From Bacteroidales bacterium (GTDB lineage: Bacteria; Bacteroidota; Bacteroidia; Bacteroidales; UBA932): a stretch of 64,000 nt of DNA. A program made the position numbers and the translations under genes. Positions within the stretch are counted from its first letter, which is position 1; each line of letters begins with the position of its first letter. The notes under the pieces were generated by a model. That model saw only the letters and a program-made list of their open reading frames with translations. It had not been told where the DNA came from and ran no database searches. The DNA lies in NCBI GenBank assembly GCA_024695285.1, contig JAILIM010000031.1:30820-94819 (forward strand). The letters run 5' to 3'. Below are positions 38,203 to 45,986 of this stretch, in pieces.

Positions 38203-39422
38203 TGGAAGGGATACTGGAGCAGATAATCAGTGAAGGGGCCTGGGAGCAGTTCCTGGCCCACCGCCTCATCAAAGGACGTTTCAGCTGGCGCTCTTTCGAG
38301 GAGGCCGACGAATTCGTGGAGAAGCGGCAGTATCTGCCACTGGCGTCGAGAATTGCTGGCGGCGAAGGGCTTGGCATTCCCGAACGCGTGGTCGTCAACA
38401 AGATGGGGACAGGCAAAAAGCGCGTAGTCTACCATTTCGGGCCCGACGGGATGCGTATACTCAAGCTCATCGCGCACCTGCTCTACCGCTACGACGGGGT
38501 CTTCGCTCCCAACTGTTATGCATTCCGCCGCGGGATACGCGCCGGCGATGCCATACGCCACCTGAACAACTCATTGAACGGCAGGCAGATGTGGGCATAC
38601 AAGGTGGATATCCACAATTACTTCAATTCCATCTCGATACCCATGCTTCTCCCTATCTTGTCCTCATTGCTGGCAGATGACCCGGCTCTGTTCCGCTTCT
38701 TCGAGGGCCTTCTGGATGACGACAGGGCATACAGCGGGGATGTTCTCGTCCACGAGCAGCGCGGTGTCATGGCCGGCCTGCCCACGGCTTCGTTCCTGGC
38801 GAACGTATACCTGATGGAAGTCGACCGCCATTTCCATGATGCCGGCGTCATATATGCCAGATATTCTGATGACATCATACTCTTTGCCGAAGACAGGGAA
38901 ACTCTGGACCGGTATCGCGCGACGCTGCTTGGCTTCTTTGATAAATACCGGCTGGAAGTCAATCCTTCCAAGGAATTCATCTATGCTCCGGGCGAGCCGT
39001 TCGAGTTCCTCGGATTCCGCTGCAGCGGCAGGGAAATAGACATTTCAAAGGCCACCAGGGACAAGCTGAAAGGCAAAATACGGCGTAAAGCCAGGTCCCT
39101 CAGACGCTGGTGCACAAGGGAAGGTAAGGAACCTGAAAAAGCCGTATCGGCATTGATACGCAGTTTCAACCGGAAACTGTTCGATATGGAAGACGACGAG
39201 GGCCTCTGCTGGGCCTCCTGGTTCTTCCCGGTCATAAACCGCACGGAGGGCCTGCAGGAAATCGACCGCTACCTGCAGGAGAACTGCCGCTACATTGCGA
39301 CCGGACGCCACAGCAAAGCCAACTACAGGCTGCGATATGCCGACCTGAAACGTCTCGGCTACCGCAGCCTGCAGCATGAGTATTATTCTATTACGTCTAC
39401 TGCCCCAGTACAATCTTCGTAG
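38202..39422 (+). CDS. Stand-alone reverse transcriptase (unclassified)
   Basis: 406 aa. Polymerase blocks in order: KRVVYHFGPDGMRILKLI (RT1-2), AYKVDIHNYFNSISI (RT3, catalytic Asp, about 134), RGVMAGLPTASFLANVYL (RT4, about 188), IYARYSDDIILFAEDRE (RT5, catalytic Asp-Asp, about 220), VNPSKEFIYA (RT6) and FEFLGFRC (RT7). The C-terminal 120 residues are a basic helical thumb-like region (KLKGKIRRKARSLRRW). There is no maturase or HNH endonuclease domain as in group II introns, no NAxxH/VTG pair as in retrons, and RT4 is not the IGxxxSQ form of diversity-generating retroelements. No obvious msr/msd-like or template repeat was found nearby. Function unknown; anti-phage defence RTs share this architecture. 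Confidence 0.88.
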   Translation: MEGILEQIISEGAWEQFLAHRLIKGRFSWRSFEEADEFVEKRQYLPLASRIAGGEGLGIPERVVVNKMGTGKKRVVYHFGPDGMRILKLIAHLLYRYDGVFAPNCYAFRRGIRAGDAIRHLNNSLNGRQMWAYKVDIHNYFNSISIPMLLPILSSLLADDPALFRFFEGLLDDDRAYSGDVLVHEQRGVMAGLPTASFLANVYLMEVDRHFHDAGVIYARYSDDIILFAEDRETLDRYRATLLGFFDKYRLEVNPSKEFIYAPGEPFEFLGFRCSGREIDISKATRDKLKGKIRRKARSLRRWCTREGKEPEKAVSALIRSFNRKLFDMEDDEGLCWASWFFPVINRTEGLQEIDRYLQENCRYIATGRHSKANYRLRYADLKRLGYRSLQHEYYSITSTAPVQSS

Positions 39423-42400
39423 CGACTTCGCGGAGCTTGGCCGCTTCTGCCGGGGGCACGTCGCAGTCTGCCGGATGGTCACCGAAGGGCTCGCCGAACA
39501 GTATGAGGTAGTTCACGCAGGCCTTGAGGTATGAGCCGTAGCGGTGGGGATGGTAGTTGTCGGTGTAGAGCAGCCAGTTGTATTTGGACGTGAAACCGTA
39601 CTCGGTACGGGCGAGCGCGAATGCCTTGCCGATAGGGGAGACCAGGTCGATGTTGGGGTCGGCCTCGGCTATGACGCAGGAACCCTGCCACTGCATCGCG
39701 TCGAAGTTCTCGTAGCTTCCGAATCCCAGGAAGTTGCCGAGGGTCTTGTAGGGGTATGACCACACGCTTTCCAGGATAACCTTGGAGTTCGGGGACTTCT
39801 CCTTGATGGCGGCGCTCAGGCGCTTGGTGTAGTGGAGAATCTCCTCCGGGGTGTAGTCGGGAGTGACACCGACAATGGCTGACTTGCTGCCTGCGGCGTA
39901 TTCTGCGTGGTAGTATGAGCCGTCCTGGATTATCGCCTTGTCGTAGCCGCCCTCGGCGATCACGCGCTGCGAGAACGGCAGCACGTCGAGATGCTCGGCG
40001 AATTCCTGCGAGCCCTTGACGTTGATGCGCACGTCGGTGGCGTGGCCCTCGGCACGGCATATCTGTTTCAGCTTGAATGCGGAGCCGTTGTAGTAGGTAA
40101 AGCTGTTGCCCAGCTGGAGCAGCTTGACCGGCGTCGACTCCTTGGCCGGAACTCCCGGATAGGCGTTGATGACGCACGAATGGTAGGTCATGCACGGGAA
40201 GTTCATATATGCGTTGGAAGTCGGGGTCAGGGTGTTGCCGCTGCAGTTTACCTTGCCGACGGCACGAACGCGCATCTTTACGAAACTGCCCTCCACTGCC
40301 TTCGACAGGCGGAACGTGGTTATGTAGGTCCTGTGGTTCTTGCTGTCGTAGTCGTAGACGTCGAAAGAGTACTGCGTCTTGCCGTCTTCGGTGGCGGTGT
40401 AGCGCGGCTGGGCGTTCCAGGTGCCGTTGTCCCAGTATTCGAAGAGCCAGTACTTCGGAGTTTTGTTGTTGTTGGTGTTTATGGTCACCATGAAGTCCAC
40501 GTCGGTGCCGGCGGGCAGGCTGATCACGGGCACGCTGAACTGTATGTAGTCACCCTCGCCCATGTTGCCGATGCTGATGTTCTGCGTGCCGGACGGGGCC
40601 ACGGAGTAGACCAGCTTGTTGCCGGTGGTGCTGCCGGCGGAGATGTAGCCGGTGCCGGGGGCGCTGGAAACCACGTCCGGGGATGCCACAGTGGCAGCGA
40701 TGCCCTCATTGAGCCAGCGCTGGCCGGCGGCGTTGCCTTCGGTGTAGGTGACGCCCTTTTCTATCTCCCAGCGGGCGGGGAAGCCGTTCACGGCGGTGTA
40801 CATATCGCCCTGGCTCACGGGGACCGTGCGTGTCTCGCCGCCGTTTTCGCTGACTGTCATCGTGCCGCTGCGTTTCTCATCGATGTTGCCGGTGCGCGGC
40901 ACCACGTTGAATGTGGCGCTCTTGCCTGCGGCGACGGAGGCCGGGATACTTTCGGTCTTCAGCCAGTCGAGGCCGGACAGCGTGATGGAGACGTCCTTGC
41001 TGCCGGCGGACACGGTCATCATTGTCTTGGTGAATCCGGTGCCGGGGAAGTTGATGGAGGTTTCGCTCACTGCGAAAGTACCGCCCTCGCCGGGGGTGTC
41101 GCCCTGGCCCTGGGGCAGGTTGCCGCCGCCGACTATGTTGCTCTCGTCGGCAGGGGCGCCGTTGACTGTTCCGGCATAGTCGCATTTGACGATGGTGCCG
41201 TCGTTGTAGCCGGCCACTGAACCGGCATAGCGGAAGCCGGAACCGTCGGCCGTGTTCGCCTGGACGGTGCCCTTTGAGTTGCCGCTGATGAGGGTGGCGG
41301 ATTTAAGCCTGCCGACCATTCCTCCGGCGTAAACCTTTGAGGGAACGGAGGTTGCCTTGGTGGTTGCGGCAGAGACGCTGCCGCTGAATACGTTTTCGGT
41401 GAAGTTTTCAACGGAGCCGTAATCGTAGCCCAGGATGCCGCCGGCATGGATGGTGGCGGGGTAGGAGCTGTTGCTTGCGGAGAAGGCGTTCTCCACCAGC
41501 AGTTCGCCTTCGTTGCGGTTGCCGCTGAGGGCCGAGACGTTGCCGCCCATGCCCAGGATGCCGCCGGCGTTGACGCCGTAGAACGTTGATGAATTGGAGG
41601 GCGTCTTGTTGTGGCCGGAAGAAGCGACCTTCATGCTGATGAGGCCTGTATTTACATTGTCTTTCAGCGAGTTGGTGCCTCCGTCGCCCATTGCTGCGGC
41701 GAGTATGCCGCCAATCATCTGGAAGCGGGTGGATGCCTGTTTGCTGTGGTCGATTTCGAGGCCGCCTTCGTTGCGGCAGCCGGTTATCGAGACGCCGTCG
41801 GCGCGGCCCACGATGCCTCCGACGTAGTGCTGGTGGACGGCTTCGCTGTGGATGTGTCCCTTGTTCACGCAGTTTCGGACGACTGGCAGGGATCCACCCG
41901 ACTTGCAGGTGGCTTTGCCGACTATGCCGCCTGCTGCGAACAGGTCGTTCTGGGTGGCGCTGTAGAGTAGTTCGATGTCGCCCTCGTTGGTGCAGCTGTC
42001 CGCCGTGAACTGCTTGGCAGTGCTGTAGATGAGGCCTGTGATGCCGCCAAGACTGTAGGAGCAGTGGTTGGTGCTGCTGATCTTGGCGAAGTTGTGGCAG
42101 TCGGTCATGGTGACTTCCGAAGATTCGGTGTTCTGGCCGCCGAGAATGCCGCCGGCCGCAACGTATTTGTAGGAGCTGCCTTCGGTAATTGCGTGATCCT
42201 CAATGGTTATGGGACCGTAGTTACGGCAGCCGGTAAAGTTGACCTTGCCGGTTACCCATGCTGCGATGCCTCCGGCGCGGCTGCTTCGGTTGGAGCCTTT
42301 GGTCACATACACTGGGATGAAGTTTGTGACGTTTGTGATATCGGCCGCCGGGAGTGCTATGGGGGCTGTGTAGCTCCAGTAGGAACTTGTGCTGGTGGTG

Positions 42401-43536
42401 TTGTATCCGCTTATGATGCAGGAGGTTCCGTCATAGGTCCTGCCGTCTTCCGAGCCGAAGGTGACGTCCTTGACTTCCTTCGCGTAGCCTTTGCCGAAGA
42501 AGCCCACGCTGGCGAGGGTGTTGGACTGGATGTTGATGTGGCTGATGCAGTGGCCGGCGCCGTCGAAGACGCCGGGGTAGGTGTCCGCAAGGGGCGTCCA
42601 CGGCTCGTCTTTCATATTGATGTCGGCCGTGAGGACTACGGTGTCGCCGGACGGGCTCCAGTTGTCGCGGTCGGCGACCCAGGCTTTGAGGTCGTCGTAA
42701 CTGCCCAGTTCATAGATCCATTGCACATTGGCGGCGTCGAGGCCGCCGGCTGAGATGCAGCCGTTGCGGGGGATGCTTTCCGTTTGGGTGGTCCTGCCGG
42801 CTTTCCTGATGGCGGAGCCGCCTGAAAGGGTGATGCGGAGTTCGCCCGGGGAACCGGGGAGTATGGCGGCAAAGTAGGTGCCGGGGGCGAAGGAGCCGCC
42901 GGCGGGCTTGAGCTGGATCTGGTCGGAACTATCTTCTGTCTTGGTGATTTCTCCCGTGGCGGGCTTGACGCAAATTTTGCCGGAAAGGGGAGTGCCGGAA
43001 GTGCTCTGGACAAGGATGCCGGTGATGCCCTCATCGGCTATCTCGAACGAAATCAGGCCGCATATATTCTTGAACGACAGGGCTTTGCCGTCGGCTTTGG
43101 CGACGGCGGGAAAGGCCTGCCTGTCGATTGGGCCGGAGGAGATCTGCTGGTCTTGGGGGACGGTGGTGGTGATCACTCCGGACTCGAGGGCGTCCTCTGC
43201 GCTGTAGGGATATATTGCTGTGTAGGGGCCCAGGGAGTCGCCCTCGCCTTCGAGGGTCGCTTTGGCGCCGGAGATGCTCTTTACCGTCAGTTTTGCGTGG
43301 GTGCCACCTGCGCCGAAGCAGCTGATGGCGTCGCCTTCTGCCCAGCCGGGGAAGCCTGCGATGAAAGAGTATTCGGCAAAGGATCCTTCCACGCTCAGGG
43401 GACCGACCACGTTCTCAGGCTGGGGAGGGTCCACGGGACCGGGAGGGGGAGCGGGCTTGTCGGCGGGGTCTTCGGGCTGTTTGCAGGCAGCCAGGGCGGC
43501 TGCTATGATAATAAACGCAAGGTATAAACGTTTCAT
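39397..43536 (-). CDS. Large mosaic lipoprotein: fimbrillin-like + GLUG + BACON-like + SGNH hydrolase
   Basis: 1379 aa from ATG 43536 (MKRLYLAFIIIAAALAAC, lipobox Cys 18). Order: Pro-rich spacer (DKPAPPPGPVDPPQP); fimbrillin-like domain (about 45-285: GWAEGDAISCFG, VPQDQQISSGPID, FKNICGLISFEI); GLUG-like repeats (about 290-800: GGIAAWVTGKVNFTGCRNYG, GGIVGKATC); BACON-like domain (about 820-920: SVSETSINF-type strands, LDWLKTESIPASVAAGKS); beta-sandwich (about 930-1110); and a DUF4886/SGNH-type hydrolase (about 1120-1379) with LLQLGNSFTYYNG (block I) and YTDNYHPHRYGSYL (Asp-His block V). Likely a surface-anchored esterase. 3' end overlaps the reverse transcriptase gene by 26 bp on the other strand. 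Confidence 0.85.
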   Translation of the reverse strand: MKRLYLAFIIIAAALAACKQPEDPADKPAPPPGPVDPPQPENVVGPLSVEGSFAEYSFIAGFPGWAEGDAISCFGAGGTHAKLTVKSISGAKATLEGEGDSLGPYTAIYPYSAEDALESGVITTTVPQDQQISSGPIDRQAFPAVAKADGKALSFKNICGLISFEIADEGITGILVQSTSGTPLSGKICVKPATGEITKTEDSSDQIQLKPAGGSFAPGTYFAAILPGSPGELRITLSGGSAIRKAGRTTQTESIPRNGCISAGGLDAANVQWIYELGSYDDLKAWVADRDNWSPSGDTVVLTADINMKDEPWTPLADTYPGVFDGAGHCISHINIQSNTLASVGFFGKGYAKEVKDVTFGSEDGRTYDGTSCIISGYNTTSTSSYWSYTAPIALPAADITNVTNFIPVYVTKGSNRSSRAGGIAAWVTGKVNFTGCRNYGPITIEDHAITEGSSYKYVAAGGILGGQNTESSEVTMTDCHNFAKISSTNHCSYSLGGITGLIYSTAKQFTADSCTNEGDIELLYSATQNDLFAAGGIVGKATCKSGGSLPVVRNCVNKGHIHSEAVHQHYVGGIVGRADGVSITGCRNEGGLEIDHSKQASTRFQMIGGILAAAMGDGGTNSLKDNVNTGLISMKVASSGHNKTPSNSSTFYGVNAGGILGMGGNVSALSGNRNEGELLVENAFSASNSSYPATIHAGGILGYDYGSVENFTENVFSGSVSAATTKATSVPSKVYAGGMVGRLKSATLISGNSKGTVQANTADGSGFRYAGSVAGYNDGTIVKCDYAGTVNGAPADESNIVGGGNLPQGQGDTPGEGGTFAVSETSINFPGTGFTKTMMTVSAGSKDVSITLSGLDWLKTESIPASVAAGKSATFNVVPRTGNIDEKRSGTMTVSENGGETRTVPVSQGDMYTAVNGFPARWEIEKGVTYTEGNAAGQRWLNEGIAATVASPDVVSSAPGTGYISAGSTTGNKLVYSVAPSGTQNISIGNMGEGDYIQFSVPVISLPAGTDVDFMVTINTNNNKTPKYWLFEYWDNGTWNAQPRYTATEDGKTQYSFDVYDYDSKNHRTYITTFRLSKAVEGSFVKMRVRAVGKVNCSGNTLTPTSNAYMNFPCMTYHSCVINAYPGVPAKESTPVKLLQLGNSFTYYNGSAFKLKQICRAEGHATDVRINVKGSQEFAEHLDVLPFSQRVIAEGGYDKAIIQDGSYYHAEYAAGSKSAIVGVTPDYTPEEILHYTKRLSAAIKEKSPNSKVILESVWSYPYKTLGNFLGFGSYENFDAMQWQGSCVIAEADPNIDLVSPIGKAFALARTEYGFTSKYNWLLYTDNYHPHRYGSYLKACVNYLILFGEPFGDHPADCDVPPAEAAKLREVATKIVLGQ

Positions 43537-43586
43537 ATGCAGAGACTTTTGTTGCGAATATAATGTTTTTTCACATTTTTTGAAAA

Positions 43587-43636
43587 ATATCGCTTGCGAT
43601 ATAAAAATAAAGTCGTATATTTGCATCGTGAACGAT
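43587..43636 (+). promoter_or_regulatory. Double-palindrome promoter of the peroxidase/OhrR operon
   Basis: ATATCGCTTGCGATAT (43587-43602) covers the expected -33 region; the -7 box TATATTTG follows at 43616-43623; ATCGTGAACGAT (43625-43636) covers the transcription start. Palindrome centres are 36 bp apart. The same arrangement recurs at 45920-45968. The MarR/OhrR-type repressor encoded in this operon is the obvious candidate binder. Confidence 0.75.
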
Positions 43637-43651
43637 ATAAATTATAAAGAT

Positions 43652-44194
43652 ATGGCAAAGATTTACGATTTCAAAGCCCTGACCAACAAGGGCGCTGAAC
43701 TGGATTTCGCCCAGTTCGAAGGAAAGGTTCTCCTTATAGTCAACACCGCTTCCAAATGCGGATTCACCCCTCAGTATGACGGACTGGAGGCCCTTAATCA
43801 GAAATATAAGGACCGTGGACTGGTCATCATCGGTTTCCCTTGCGACCAGTTTGCCCACCAGGAGCCTGGCAGCGACGAGGAGATCGCCGAATTCTGCCGC
43901 CTGAACCACGGCGTGACTTTCCAGCTTATGCAGAAAACGGACGTCAACGGCCCTGCAGAGAGCCCTGTATTCGCATATTTGAAAGCTGCGGCTCCCGCCG
44001 AAGAGTACAAAGGCCTGAAGGCAAAAGCGACCCGCACCATGTTGAAGGGTATCAGCAAGAGCGCCAAAAACGACAACGACATTCTCTGGAACTTCACGAA
44101 ATTCCTGGTGAGCCGCGACGGCACCGTCATCAAGCGCTTCGCCCCCGTCGCCGAGCCCGCTTCTTTCGAGAAGGATATTGAGGAGATGCTGTGA
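43652..44194 (+). CDS. Glutathione peroxidase-family thiol peroxidase
   Basis: 180 aa from ATG 43652 (MAKIYDFKALTNKGAELDF); the frame is open upstream but runs through the promoter and another gene. GPx signature NTASKCGFTPQYDGL with catalytic Cys in place of selenocysteine, GFPCDQFAHQEPGSDEEI with the resolving Cys, and WNFTKFLVSRDGTV with the catalytic Trp. Most bacterial members use thioredoxin to reduce hydrogen or organic peroxides. First gene of an operon with the OhrR-like repressor; stop overlaps the repressor start (TGATG). Confidence 0.95.
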   Translation: MAKIYDFKALTNKGAELDFAQFEGKVLLIVNTASKCGFTPQYDGLEALNQKYKDRGLVIIGFPCDQFAHQEPGSDEEIAEFCRLNHGVTFQLMQKTDVNGPAESPVFAYLKAAAPAEEYKGLKAKATRTMLKGISKSAKNDNDILWNFTKFLVSRDGTVIKRFAPVAEPASFEKDIEEML

Positions 44195-44640
44195 TGGAAG
44201 AGAAGTTCAGGCTTGACAACCAGCTCTGTTTCAGGCTCTACGCGGCGTCGCGCCTGATCACCCAGGCATATCATCCGCTGCTGTCGGGGTACGGACTGAC
44301 CTATCCGCAGTATCTGGTATTGCTGGTGCTGTGGGAAAAGGATGAACAGCCTGTGAACGATATCGCCAGGCGTCTGCTCCTGGAGACCAACACGGTCACG
44401 CCGCTGCTCAAGCGCATGGAGGCCGAGGGGATTGTTTCCCGCCGCCAGGGCAGGAAGGATGCACGCCAGATGATAGTGGGACTGACCAAAAAGGGAAGGC
44501 AGCTTCAGCAGGCACTTGCAGATGTGCCTGAAACGGTGGGCAGTTCCGTACTCTGCGAGAGCGTCACCCCGGAGACTGTGCCCGGCTTGTTCGGGATGCT
44601 AGACGATATCATCGCCAGACTGCTGGAAAAGCGCGCTTGA
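44194..44640 (+). CDS. MarR-family repressor, OhrR-like (thiol/peroxide sensor)
   Basis: 148 aa from ATG 44194. Reads KFRLDNQLCFRLYAASRLI at the start: the N-terminal Cys-13 within LDNQLCF matches the redox-sensing Cys of OhrR proteins. Winged helix: YPQYLVLLVLWE, PVNDIARRLLLETNTVTPLLKRMEAEGIVSRRQG and the wing GRKDARQMIVGLTKKG. OhrR is inactivated by oxidation of that Cys by organic hydroperoxides, derepressing the target. Here it follows the glutathione peroxidase and likely autoregulates via the palindromes at 43587-43636. Convergent with the AraC gene, 1 bp apart. Confidence 0.88.
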   Translation: MEEKFRLDNQLCFRLYAASRLITQAYHPLLSGYGLTYPQYLVLLVLWEKDEQPVNDIARRLLLETNTVTPLLKRMEAEGIVSRRQGRKDARQMIVGLTKKGRQLQQALADVPETVGSSVLCESVTPETVPGLFGMLDDIIARLLEKRA

Positions 44641-44641
44641 A

Positions 44642-45442
44642 TCATCCCTGCTTCTTTTTCCTGAAAGCAGACGGGGTCAGGCCCGTCTCTTTCTTGAAAA
44701 GGCGGGAAAAATATGACTGGTCCTCCACCCCGACGGTGGAGGCTATGTCTATTATGGGGAGCGTGGTGGTCCACAGCAGGCGTTTTGCCCGCTGGATTCG
44801 GACGATGTCAATCCAGGCTCCGACGCTGCGTCCGGTGGCGTGTTTTACAAGGCGGCTGAGGTAATTCTCGCTGATGCCGTTTTCCCGGGCGTAGGAGGCG
44901 ATGTTTCCCGGCAGTCTGTCGGGATCGAAGACGGACTCCAGGAAGTGGTTGACCGCCGGATGGATTGCGGCGGAGTGTTCCGGCTTGATCCGCGACAGGA
45001 GCAGGTCCAGCCCCTTCTCCACGAAGACGCTGTCTCCTTTTTCGAAGGCGTCTGCTATCATGTCAAGTAACATTCCCATAAAGACTCCCTCGTCAAACCA
45101 GAAACCCTGGTGCAGGGGTCTTGTCAGGAAACGGAGCGGTTTGTTGTCGGCCGGAAAGGAAGGCGAGAAACCGCCTGTGAATCCGACGACCTCCTGATAA
45201 TACCGTACCGCGAAAGGGCATTGCTGCGGGATCAGGAGTATCTGCCCCGGCTGGCAGAGAAACGGCATTCCGTCCACGTCGACCAGGACTTCACCGGAGC
45301 TCACATATATGAAACTGATCAGCGGAAGCCTGGCCCCTGGCGCCTCGGAAGGCCTTATGTAGCCAGAGGTATCCATCTTCCGGATGAAAAATGTAGTGCT
45401 TGAAAAGTCGGCTTCAGGATCCCAGTGGGCTGTTTGGGGCAT
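44642..45442 (-). CDS. AraC-family transcriptional regulator
   Basis: 266 aa from ATG 45442 (MPQTAHWDPEADF); an in-frame GTG at 45457 would extend by 5 residues but lies at the predicted transcription start. N-terminal cupin-like sensor domain (PLISFIYVSSGEVLVDVDGMPFLCQPGQILLIP, AVRYYQEVVGFTGGF) and C-terminal double helix-turn-helix (NISEN-type YLSRLVKHATGRSVGAWIDIVRIQRAK ... IIDIASTVGVEDQSYFSRLFKKETGLTPSAFRKK). A good candidate to control the neighbouring DUF4491 gene or the conserved block at 45818-45890. Ligand unknown. Confidence 0.9.
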   Translation of the reverse strand: MPQTAHWDPEADFSSTTFFIRKMDTSGYIRPSEAPGARLPLISFIYVSSGEVLVDVDGMPFLCQPGQILLIPQQCPFAVRYYQEVVGFTGGFSPSFPADNKPLRFLTRPLHQGFWFDEGVFMGMLLDMIADAFEKGDSVFVEKGLDLLLSRIKPEHSAAIHPAVNHFLESVFDPDRLPGNIASYARENGISENYLSRLVKHATGRSVGAWIDIVRIQRAKRLLWTTTLPIIDIASTVGVEDQSYFSRLFKKETGLTPSAFRKKKQG

Positions 45443-45462
45443 AACGGCGGTTGTCACGACCG

Positions 45463-45470
45463 CAAACTTA
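45463..45470 (-). promoter_or_regulatory. -7 promoter element of the AraC gene
   Basis: On the minus strand TAAGTTTG. It is in the 18-bp gap before the DUF4491 stop (45476), so the AraC gene can be transcribed separately. Confidence 0.5.
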
Positions 45471-45475
45471 CATAA

Positions 45476-45805
45476 TTATTTTTGTTTATTACGTAATTCT
45501 TCCCTCTTTGCTTCATAATATTCGTGCCGCCGGGGATTCTCCGGGAACCACCCGCGGAGCACGCGCTTTTCCTGCAGGAACATCTCGTGGATGCCCCAGA
45601 GACAGCAGAAAGCGAAGCCCCCGATGATTATGGAAAGTATATCATTATGGACAAAAAGGGAGAGTATGCTGAAGGCCAGTCCGGCCACGAGCCATATCCA
45701 CCAGCTCTGCTTCCCCCAGCAGTATTCCATTTTGATGACCAGGGGATGGCAGATGCCTATGCTCAGGAATACGGCGGCGCCTACGATAATTCCGTTGATA
45801 TTCAT
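45476..45805 (-). CDS. DUF4491-family membrane protein
   Basis: 109 aa from ATG 45805 (MNINGIIVGAAVFLSIGICHPLVIKMEY), the conserved start of the family. Three hydrophobic segments (about 4-20, 32-50, 55-75), and the family C-terminal ERP-like block (ALRGWFPENPRRHEYYEAKREEL here as VLRGWFPENPRRHEYY). Widespread in Bacteroidota and Firmicutes, function unknown. Precedes the AraC gene on the same strand. Confidence 0.88.
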   Translation of the reverse strand: MNINGIIVGAAVFLSIGICHPLVIKMEYCWGKQSWWIWLVAGLAFSILSLFVHNDILSIIIGGFAFCCLWGIHEMFLQEKRVLRGWFPENPRRHEYYEAKREELRNKQK

Positions 45806-45817
45806 ACCTGCTTTTTT

Positions 45818-45890
45818 ACCCTGCAAAGTTCGCTATTGCAAGCGGAAAGTTTTAGTCTGATAAGGGATGGAATTAGGATAATCCATGCAT
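45818..45890. promoter_or_regulatory. Conserved 73-bp divergent upstream block, copy 1
   Basis: Aligns without gaps to 63710-63782 at 56 of 73 positions. Conserved pieces: ACCCTGCAAAGTTCG, GGAAA.TTTTAG, AATTAGGAT.ATCC.TGCAT. The first piece read on the minus strand (CGAACTTTGCAG) is a -7-like box for the DUF4491 gene. GGATAATCC is an operator-like palindrome. Confidence 0.7.
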
Positions 45891-45919
45891 TTGGCTGGCA
45901 GGATCTTATTATTTGAAAT

Positions 45920-45968
45920 TATCGCTTGCGATATAAATTTTATTTCCTATATTTGCATCGTGAACGAT
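45920..45968 (+). promoter_or_regulatory. Double-palindrome promoter of the radical SAM/flavodoxin operon
   Basis: TATCGCTTGCGATA (45920-45933), -7 box TATATTTG (45948-45955) and ATCGTGAACGAT (45957-45968). Palindrome centres 36 bp apart, as at 43587-43636; the two downstream half-sites are the same to the base (TTTGCATCGTGAACGATATA). Confidence 0.8.
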
Positions 45969-45986
45969 ATAATTCTACAACGCCAC

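Noticed and set aside
38202..39422. Diversity-generating retroelement or retron
   Set aside because: RT4 lacks the IGxxxSQ form, no template/variable repeat pair is visible, and no NAxxH/VTG motifs or msr/msd-like inverted repeat near the RT; the downstream strand is occupied by another gene.
39991..42753. Long + strand open frames opposite the mosaic lipoprotein
   Set aside because: Valine/glycine-rich antisense shadows; the minus strand contains clear lipobox, GLUG and SGNH motifs.
45476..45805. DUF4491 gene as part of the peroxide regulon
   Set aside because: It is on the opposite strand of the palindrome promoter and has its own -7-like box in the 73-bp block.
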